Shown piece after piece: positions 58,376 to 64,000 of a stretch of 64,000 nt of DNA. The stretch covers positions 4,095,001-4,159,000 of the forward strand of contig NZ_CP117709.1 of the NCBI RefSeq assembly GCF_028622875.1, in the 5' to 3' direction. The DNA comes from Streptomyces sp. MMBL 11-1 (GTDB lineage: Bacteria; Actinomycetota; Actinomycetes; Streptomycetales; Streptomycetaceae). Every line of letters starts with the position of its first letter. Within the stretch, counting starts at the first letter, position 1. The notes below the pieces were generated by a model that saw nothing but the letters and a program-made list of their open reading frames with translations, made no database searches and was not told the origin of the DNA. The position numbers were made by a program, and so were the translations under genes.

Positions 58376-59509
58376 ATGCCCGAGACCCCCGAGACCCCCG
58401 ACGCCCCTGCCGTTCCCTCTGATCCCCTTATTACCCCCGTTCCCGCTCCCGCTCCCGGCCTCGCCCCTGTCTCTGTCTCTGTCTCTGCTCCTGCCCCCGC
58501 CACCGGGAGCGGTTTCCGCGTGCGTTCCCGCTTCCGATTCCGCCGCTCGGTCCTCGTACCCCTGACGGCGGCCGTGGTGCTCGTGGCGGGTACGGCCGGG
58601 TGGTACGCGGTCGGCGGTGACAGGTCCACGGTCGGACCGGCCGCCGGGGGCGCGGGGGAGGAGGTGGTGCCGCTCGCGAGGTCGATGCACCTGCCCTGGC
58701 CGCGCGAGGGCCAGGCGAGCGTGGCGGTCGAAGGCGTCGGCAGCCTCGGCACCCGGGGCGAGCAGAAGCCGGTCCCGATCGCCAGCGTCACCAAGGTCAT
58801 GACGGCCTACGTGATCCTCAAGGGTCACCCGATGCGGGCCGGCGCTCCCGGCGCGACCGTGGTCGCCGACCAGCGGGCGGCCGACGAGTCGTACTCCTCC
58901 GTCGAGACGACCGCCCCCGTGCTCGCCGGGCGGGAGTACACCCAACGCCGGCTGCTGGAGCTGATGATGGTGCCGTCGGGCAACAACGTGGCGCGTCTGC
59001 TGGCCCGCTGGGACGCGGGCGACGAGAAGGCGTTCGTCGCGAAGATGAACCGGGCCGCCGCCGGGCTCGGCATGCGCGCCACCACGTACACCGGGGTGAG
59101 CGGCATGGAGGCGAGTACGAGGAGCACGGCGGCGGACCAACTGCGGCTGGCCCGCGCCGCCATGGAGGACCCGGCCTTCCGGCAGATCGTGGCGACCGAC
59201 TCCGTCACGGCCCCCGGCGCCGGGGTGACCTTCCGCAACACCAACAAGCTGCTCGGGCACGACGGGGTGATCGGCCTGAAGACCGGCTCCTCCACCCCGG
59301 CGGGCGGCAACCTCGTCTGGGCCACCCGGCAGGAGGTCGCCGGCGTCTCCCGTCTGGTCCTCGGGGTCGTGCTGCACCAGCGCCCCGGCACCACCCCCGC
59401 CGAGGGCAGCGCCGCCGCCCACGAGGCCAGTCGCGCCCTGATCACCGCGATCCGAGCGGGCCTCCCGGCGGCGGCGGACAGAGCCTGGGGCGCGGACCGC
59501 AGGGCGTAG
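58376..59509 (+). CDS. D-alanyl-D-alanine carboxypeptidase (penicillin-binding protein, S11-type)
   Basis: The 377-aa protein has a Pro/Val/Ser-rich cytoplasmic tail, a TM helix (about 60-82, SVLVPLTAAVVLVAGTAG), and the S11 transpeptidase fold: SxxK in IASVTKVMTAYV, SxN in VPSGNNVARLL, and KTG in GVIGLKTGSSTPAGG. It trims the terminal D-Ala from cell-wall stem peptides. It is downstream of the two-component pair with 115 bp between. The final codons DRRA-stop are repeated in a 14-bp array. Confidence 0.93.
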   Translation: MPETPETPDAPAVPSDPLITPVPAPAPGLAPVSVSVSAPAPATGSGFRVRSRFRFRRSVLVPLTAAVVLVAGTAGWYAVGGDRSTVGPAAGGAGEEVVPLARSMHLPWPREGQASVAVEGVGSLGTRGEQKPVPIASVTKVMTAYVILKGHPMRAGAPGATVVADQRAADESYSSVETTAPVLAGREYTQRRLLELMMVPSGNNVARLLARWDAGDEKAFVAKMNRAAAGLGMRATTYTGVSGMEASTRSTAADQLRLARAAMEDPAFRQIVATDSVTAPGAGVTFRNTNKLLGHDGVIGLKTGSSTPAGGNLVWATRQEVAGVSRLVLGVVLHQRPGTTPAEGSAAAHEASRALITAIRAGLPAAADRAWGADRRA

Positions 59510-59579
59510 ACCGCAGGGCGTAGACCGCTGGGTGTTGACCGCAGGGTGTTGACCGCAGGGTGTAGACCAGAGAGCGCAG
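59496..59579 (+). repeat. 14-bp tandem repeat x6 spanning the carboxypeptidase stop codon
   Basis: Units of ACCGCAGGGCGTAG or a close variant start at 59496, 59510, 59524, 59538, 59552 and 59566. The TAG stop (59507-59509) ends unit one. The first two units are identical and the later ones diverge progressively. The array fills the gap to the convergent old yellow enzyme gene. Confidence 0.92.
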
Positions 59580-59626
59580 AGCGCAAGGCACAGGCCCGGG
59601 GGCCGGCGGCCGGGGGGACGCGCGGG

Positions 59627-60841
59627 TCAGTGCAGGGTCGTCAGCATGTCCGCGGTGAACGGGGTGATGTCCGCGGTACGCCCGCGCAGGGTCTTCGCCG
59701 CCCACTCGGGATCGGAGATCAGCGCCCGCCCGACGGCGACCATGTCGAACTCGTCGCGCTCCATCCGGTCCAGCAGCTGCTCGATCCCGGTGACCGGGGA
59801 GTCGTTGCCCTGGAAGGCGCCGAAGAAGTCGCCGTCCAGGCCGACCGAGCCGACGGTGAGGGTCGGCCGGCCGCTGATCTTCTTCACCCAGCCGGCCAGG
59901 TTCAGGTCGGATCCCTCGAACTCCGGCAGCCAGTAGCGGCGCGTGGACGCGTGGAAGACATCGACACCGGCCTCGGCCAACGGTGTGAGCAGGGCGTCCA
60001 GCTCCTCCGGCGTCTCGGCGAGCTTCGCCTCGTAGGCGTCCGACTTCCACTGGGACATCCGGAAGAAGAGCGGGAAGGCGTCGGACACGGCGGCGCGGCA
60101 GGCCGCCACGATCTCGGCCGCGAAACGGGTCCGGGCGACCAGGTCGCCGCCGTAGGCGTCGGTACGCCGGTTGCTGCCGGACCACAGGAACTGGTCGATC
60201 AGGTAGCCGTGGGCGCCGTGCAGTTCGGCGCCGTCGAAACCGAGGCGCTCGGCCGCCGCCGCCGCGTCGGCGAAGGCGGCGATGACGTCGTCGAGGTCCT
60301 GCTGCGTCATGGCGCGCCCCTTGGGCTCGCCGCTCAGGGACAGGCCCGAGGGGCCGACCGGCTCGGCGTCCGGCACGGGCCCGGTGCCTTCGGTGCGGGT
60401 CACGCCCACGTGCCACAGCTGAGGGATGATCGCGCCGCCCGCGCGGTGCACGGACTCCGCGACGTGCGCCCAGCCCGCGAGCGCCGCCTCGCCGTGGAAG
60501 CGCGGGACCCGGTCGCTGGTCCCCGCGGACGCGTGGTCGACGTAGGTGCCTTCGGTGATGATCAGCCCGACGTCACCGGCGGCCCGGCGGGTGTAGTAGT
60601 CCGCCACGTCCTGTCCCGGAACGCCGTCCGGGGAGAACTGCCGGGTCATGGGCGCCATCGCGATCCGGTTCCGGGCGGTGAGCCCGCGGACGGTGAACGG
60701 GCGGGAGAGGGTGGCCGCCGCGCGGGCGGCGGCCACCTCGCCGCCTGCCGGGGCTGCGGTGCCTGTCACGTCGGTCGTCACGTCGGTCGGCGCGTGTGCC
60801 GTCACGTCTGTCACGTCTGTCACGTCTGTCACGTCTGTCAC
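59627..60841 (-). CDS. Old yellow enzyme-type NADH:flavin oxidoreductase
   Basis: The 404-aa protein is an FMN-binding OYE/NemA-like reductase: RNRIAMAPMTRQFSPDGVPG, GGAIIPQLWHVG, FDGAELHGAHGYLIDQFLWS, GYWL-like RRYWLPEFEGSD, and FDMVAVGRALISDPEWAAK. It reduces activated alkenes with NAD(P)H. The N-terminus is repetitive: VTD units encoded by 9-bp GTGACAGAC copies, each giving a possible GTG start. GTG 60841 has AGGAA at 6 bp, but later GTGs could also be used. Confidence 0.9.
   Translation of the reverse strand: MTDVTDVTDVTDVTAHAPTDVTTDVTGTAAPAGGEVAAARAAATLSRPFTVRGLTARNRIAMAPMTRQFSPDGVPGQDVADYYTRRAAGDVGLIITEGTYVDHASAGTSDRVPRFHGEAALAGWAHVAESVHRAGGAIIPQLWHVGVTRTEGTGPVPDAEPVGPSGLSLSGEPKGRAMTQQDLDDVIAAFADAAAAAERLGFDGAELHGAHGYLIDQFLWSGSNRRTDAYGGDLVARTRFAAEIVAACRAAVSDAFPLFFRMSQWKSDAYEAKLAETPEELDALLTPLAEAGVDVFHASTRRYWLPEFEGSDLNLAGWVKKISGRPTLTVGSVGLDGDFFGAFQGNDSPVTGIEQLLDRMERDEFDMVAVGRALISDPEWAAKTLRGRTADITPFTADMLTTLH
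60797..60841 (-). repeat. 9-bp GTGACAGAC minisatellite at the start of the OYE gene
   Basis: Four copies of GTGACAGAC followed by a GTGACGGCA variant lie at the 5' end of the gene. Each copy supplies a GTG codon in the reading frame, so copy number changes the N-terminus but not the frame. A decayed pair (GTGACGACC and GTGACAGGC) follows. Confidence 0.9.
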
Positions 60842-61145
60842 GTCGGATTCCTGTCCATAGCCGGGGTGGTCCACCCGGCCTGAACGCGCTCGCGCCGCCT
60901 CGCCATCCCGGCATCGGCCCCGATCCCGGTAAAGAGTGGGCAAAGAACGGAGTGTGCCTCCGGTGCTCTCCGGCGGCGGCCTCCCCGGGGACCGCGCCCA
61001 CTGCCCCGATCGCTCGGCGGTCCCGATGGTCGCCGGCCGCCCGCAGATATGTCCGGGATCGGTAACCGAGGCATCCCGCCGAGACGTTCGCCCGTCTGGA
61101 GGGGTGCACGGGATCGGCGGAGACGGCAAAAAGGGGCGGGCGGAC
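60842..61145. promoter_or_regulatory. Divergent promoter region between the OYE and deacetylase genes
   Basis: This 304-bp region carries a compound palindrome: CGGGAT (61054-61059), CGGTAACCG (61060-61068), ATCCCG (61073-61078), about 70 bp before the deacetylase ATG, a candidate operator. No ORF is supported. Confidence 0.45.
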
Positions 61146-61919
61146 ATGGGCAAGCACAAGGGAAGGGCATGGCACGGCCGGCTCCTCGCGGCGGCGCTCG
61201 GCGTGACGGCCCTGGCCGCCGCCACCTCGGTGTGGACCGCGCAGGCCGGCCCGGCCGGGGGGCGGCCGTCGGCGGCCGTCGCGTCGCCGGACGCGCGGGA
61301 GCGGCCCGCGGCCAACGTGGCGGCGGGCATCGCGCACGCCTCGGACCGGGGGGCCCGGGGCGTCAACATCACCATCGACGACGGACCGGACCCGGTCTGG
61401 ACGCCGCAGGTGCTGCGCCTGCTGAAGGACCGCGGTGTGAAGGCCACGTTCTGCATGGTGGGCACCCAGGCCCAGGCCTACCCCGACCTGGTCAAGGCGG
61501 TCGTGGCGGACGGCCACCGGCTGTGCAACCACACCGTCTCGCACGACACCACCATGGACACCAAGTCCGAGGCCTACCAGTCCCAGCAGATCCTGGACGC
61601 CGAACGGATGATCACCAAGGCGTCCGGAGGCGTCCGGTCGCAGTACTACCGGGCCCCGGGCGGCGCCTTCACCCCGTACAGCCGTCAGCTCGCCGCGTCC
61701 CACGGGATGCGACCGCTGGGCTGGAACGTCGACACCAAGGACTTCGAGCACCCCGGCGCGGACACCATGGTCGCCACCGTCAAGCGTGAGATCTCCAACG
61801 GGCCGACCATCCTCTTCCACGACGCGGGAGGGGAACGGTCCCAGACGCTGGCCGCTCTGCGCGAGGTCCTGCCCTGGCTGGAGGAGCAGGGCCGCTCCTT
61901 CGGATTCCCCGTGCGCTGA
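61146..61919 (+). CDS. Secreted polysaccharide deacetylase (NodB-type)
   Basis: The 257-aa protein has a signal peptide (residues about 10-35, LLAAALGVTALAAATSVW) and all NodB motifs: NITIDDGPDP (catalytic Asp), HTVSHDT (His-x3-His metal pair), YYRAPGGAFTP, GWNVDTKDF and ILFHDAGG. It de-N-acetylates peptidoglycan, chitin oligomers or similar sugars outside the cell. ATG 61146 follows AAGGGG; the longer frame upstream is not conserved-looking. Confidence 0.92.
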   Translation: MGKHKGRAWHGRLLAAALGVTALAAATSVWTAQAGPAGGRPSAAVASPDARERPAANVAAGIAHASDRGARGVNITIDDGPDPVWTPQVLRLLKDRGVKATFCMVGTQAQAYPDLVKAVVADGHRLCNHTVSHDTTMDTKSEAYQSQQILDAERMITKASGGVRSQYYRAPGGAFTPYSRQLAASHGMRPLGWNVDTKDFEHPGADTMVATVKREISNGPTILFHDAGGERSQTLAALREVLPWLEEQGRSFGFPVR

Positions 61920-61966
61920 GCGAGGCCCGACCCCTCCCGCAGGCGTCAAGTCCGCTGAGACGAAAC

Positions 61967-62629
61967 TCAGTTGGACCAGACGACCGGACTGTCGCTGTAC
62001 GCGTCACCCTCGTCGAACTTGGCGGCCGTGACCGGCGCGCCCTTCGTGGCGGTGAGCGAGCAGGTCTCGTACGACGCGCCCTTGGTGGTGAACTCGCGAG
62101 GCGCGGTCTCCCTGTCGCACTTGCCCGGGATGTCGCCGATCAGCACGACGCCCGTGCCGGTGCCCCCTTCCAGCACACCGTCCAGCTTCAGCGACGCGTA
62201 CGACAGGTCGGTGCCGCCGACGTTCTCCACCTTCATCTTGATGAAGTAGGGCGTCATCCCCTTCGCCTTGTCACCGAAGGCGGCCATATCGGCCTCGGCG
62301 CCCTTCTCGATCGCCGTGACGGTCACGGCGATGGTGCCCTTCTTGGCGCTCGTGTACGCGAACGGCAGAGTGGCCTTGTCGCCGACCTTGAGCTTCGTGC
62401 CCGGGGCGGTCGCGTCCCCCTCGCCCCCGGCCGGAGCGTCGGTGTCGGCGCCGCCGTCGGCGGCGGGGCTCTCGCTCGCCTCGCTCGGCTCGCCCGGCTC
62501 GGACGGGGCGGGGGCCGACGCCGGAGGGGAATCCTTCGCCGCGGGGTCGCTGTCGTCGCCGTTGCAGGCCGAGAGCCCGAGACTCAGGGCGACCACAGCG
62601 GCCGCGGACACGATACGTCGCTTGTGCAC
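61967..62629 (-). CDS. Lipoprotein of unknown function
   Basis: The 220-aa protein has a lipoprotein signal with lipobox LGLSAC (Cys 22), a Ser/Pro/Glu-rich linker, and a beta-rich domain (about 95-215; KLKVGDKATLPFAYTS, TPYFIKMKVENVGGTDLSYA, GASYETCSLTATKGAPV) resembling DUF4352-type immunoglobulin-like folds. Two Cys in the domain may pair. GTG 62629 is the only start before the signal. A 12-bp palindrome (TCGAACGTTCGA, 62674-62685) lies upstream. Confidence 0.8.
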   Translation of the reverse strand: MHKRRIVSAAAVVALSLGLSACNGDDSDPAAKDSPPASAPAPSEPGEPSEASESPAADGGADTDAPAGGEGDATAPGTKLKVGDKATLPFAYTSAKKGTIAVTVTAIEKGAEADMAAFGDKAKGMTPYFIKMKVENVGGTDLSYASLKLDGVLEGGTGTGVVLIGDIPGKCDRETAPREFTTKGASYETCSLTATKGAPVTAAKFDEGDAYSDSPVVWSN

Positions 62630-62673
62630 TACTACTACCTCACTGGTTACGAGAGCCGTCCGATACGGCGGCT

Positions 62674-62685
62674 TCGAACGTTCGA
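62674..62685. promoter_or_regulatory. Palindrome upstream of the lipoprotein gene
   Basis: TCGAACGTTCGA is a 12-bp perfect palindrome 45 bp upstream of the lipoprotein GTG. It is a possible operator; no regulator is assigned. Confidence 0.35.
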
Positions 62686-62820
62686 TGGTGGCGAGAGGGA
62701 CCGCCACCGGGCTGAACACGCCGGAGCGGTCCCCCGACGGCGTTCCGTCGTCGACGCGCACGATGTCACATCCCGGAATACGGCGGGTACACGCCAGGAA
62801 CACGAGCCGGGCGGTGCGGC

Positions 62821-64000
62821 TCAGCGGACCCGGTCCCGCGCGACGGCCGCCTCGTCGGCGAGTCGTCGTGCGGCGGCGGCGTCCCCCGCGGCGGCCCGCA
62901 GGCGGGCGAGCTTCTCCAGCACGCCCGCGAGCAGGTACGGATAGTCGATTCCGCGGGCCACCTCGACCGCGCGGTCCCCCCGGCCGATCGCGGCCGGCAG
63001 ATCGTGGGGTCCGTACAGGCGGGCATCGAGCAGGTCGATGAGGACACGGGTCTCGAACATGGGGTCGTGGAGTGCGCGCGCGATCCCGACGCCTTCGAGG
63101 AGACGGTGGCGCGCCTCGGTGTACTCGCCCCGGGCCAGGTGGAGACAGCCCCAGGCGTGGGCGGTGTAGAACGTCCCGGACGACCCGATGCTCCGGGCGC
63201 ACTCGTTCAGCTCGGTGAACGACTCCTCGGCCTCCGCCGGCCGGCCGAGCGCGAGCTGCGCCTGGCCGAGCCAGTAGGTGTCGCGCGCGATCAGGGCCCG
63301 GATGCCCTGCTTCCTCGCCCCGTCGATGATCTCCGTGAGGACCGCCACCGCGCGTTCCGGTCTGCCCGCCTGCAGATGGGCGAGGCCGACCTGTGAGTAC
63401 GCGTGCAGAGCGGCCGCCGGCTGCCCGCCCGCGTCGAGGCGCTCAAAAGCCTCCCGGCCGGCGGTGATCGCCTCGGTCAGCCGGCCGTTGGGCACGAGGA
63501 AGAACGGCGCGTTGCTCAGGGCCTCCAGATAGCCCCGCCGGTCCCCGATCCGCTCGAACAGCTCCATGGCCTCGGTGTTGGACTCCTCGGCCGGCCCGTA
63601 CCGGCGCCGGGTGTAGAGCAGTCCGGCCATCGAGATGAGCAGTCTGGCCCGGCCCCGCAGGTTGCCCGCGGTCCTGGCCAGACCCATCGCCGTCCCGTAG
63701 CACTCCTGCCAGTCGTCGAAGTACCGCTCCGTCTCGAACAGTGCGTGCCCGCCCACGGCCAGTTCCCAGCAGAGCTCGTCCCTGCCCAGTTCGGCGGCCT
63801 GCCGCACCCCTGCCACCAGGGCGACGCGTTCCGCGTCCAGCAGTTCCATCGGCGGCACGGAGGGCGGCAGGCTCGCCTCCACCACTGCCGGCTGCCACCG
63901 GTCGGCGTCCCGCTGGAACATGTTCTGCCCCATGTGGTCGCGGTCGGCGATGTCGGTGAAGGCCAGGAGCGCGCTGAGGACGCGGACGACGGACCCGTCC
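62821..64000 (-). CDS. TPR-repeat regulatory protein (5' end outside window)
   Basis: The reading frame runs off the right edge, so at least 393 residues are present; the ATG at 63933 is internal because coding continues (LSALLAFTDIADRDHMGQNM). Helical TPR-like repeats cover most of the sequence (RYFDDWQECYGTAMGLARTA, FERIGDRRGYLEALSNAPFF, ALHAYSQVGLAHLQAGRPER, DTYWLGQAQLALGRPAEAEE). This is the C-terminal part of a large AfsR/SARP- or NB-ARC-type regulator; the DNA-binding and nucleotide-binding parts would be to the right. Confidence 0.8.
   Translation of the reverse strand, partial: DGSVVRVLSALLAFTDIADRDHMGQNMFQRDADRWQPAVVEASLPPSVPPMELLDAERVALVAGVRQAAELGRDELCWELAVGGHALFETERYFDDWQECYGTAMGLARTAGNLRGRARLLISMAGLLYTRRRYGPAEESNTEAMELFERIGDRRGYLEALSNAPFFLVPNGRLTEAITAGREAFERLDAGGQPAAALHAYSQVGLAHLQAGRPERAVAVLTEIIDGARKQGIRALIARDTYWLGQAQLALGRPAEAEESFTELNECARSIGSSGTFYTAHAWGCLHLARGEYTEARHRLLEGVGIARALHDPMFETRVLIDLLDARLYGPHDLPAAIGRGDRAVEVARGIDYPYLLAGVLEKLARLRAAAGDAAAARRLADEAAVARDRVR

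Overview
The window is high-GC actinobacterial DNA. Codon use, GTG starts and 4-bp ATGA/GTGA gene overlaps are typical, and the gene content (a conservon, an intracellular-type contractile injection cluster, an ECF42/DGPF pair, a CobL-CobM pair) points to Streptomyces or a very close relative. No rRNA, tRNA, CRISPR array, insertion sequence or prophage was seen.

Layout. (1) 1-15242: most of a Streptomyces-type contractile injection system (CIS). A large leftward CIS-linked protein is cut by the left edge. It diverges from a tightly packed rightward operon: sheath, tube, tail-assembly factor, 47-aa microprotein, Pro/Ala-rich repeat protein, second tube, LysM adaptor, VgrG-like spike, PAAR tip, gp25, baseplate J, tail protein I, and a membrane protein with two zinc ribbons that resembles CisA. 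The AAA+ ATPase, tape measure and terminator genes are not in view and probably lie to the left. (2) 15339-21440: ECF42 sigma factor with its DGPF partner, cobL-cobM, an orphan Imm35-type protein and a helix-turn-helix protein. (3) 21459-27230: flotillin and NfeD with a tiny coupled leader ORF, peroxiredoxin, alpha/beta hydrolase, PAS-GAF-SpoIIE phosphatase. (4) 27325-30640: a leftward XRE, ImmA-like, MAB_1171c-type membrane protein and degenerate PAP2 cassette, preceded by a candidate small RNA. (5) 30877-34367: a MerR-like gene and a cold-shock protein/DEAD-box helicase unit with structured leaders. (6) 34426-39886: acyltransferase, secreted TAP-like hydrolase, cation/H+ antiporter, PGRP amidase, PH-domain protein. 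(7) 40015-43467: molybdate uptake (fused ModB-ModC, ModA) with an HTH-TOBE regulator. (8) 43754-52312: VOC protein, small zinc ribbon, TerC, and a conservon (cvnA-B-C-D) with two cytochromes P450, one lacking ExxR, and an enoyl-CoA hydratase. (9) 52690-64000: LacI regulator and nitrilase sharing twin perfect operators, an endonuclease/exonuclease/phosphatase-type membrane protein, a response regulator/histidine kinase pair, D-Ala-D-Ala carboxypeptidase, old yellow enzyme, NodB deacetylase, a lipoprotein, and a TPR regulator cut by the right edge.

Two patterns run through the window. Several genes end inside short tandem repeats whose first unit contains the stop codon (periods 14, 24, 25, 33 and, with a duplicated ribosome-binding-site/ATG cassette, 17 bp). 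Many proteins also carry in-frame minisatellites (Asp-Gly, Asp-Ala, Gly-Ser-Thr, Val-Thr-Asp, collagen-like Gly-X-X). The least-described items are the candidate sRNA at 30508-30634, the stop-spanning repeats, the XRE/ImmA/MAB_1171c cassette, and the accessory CIS proteins.
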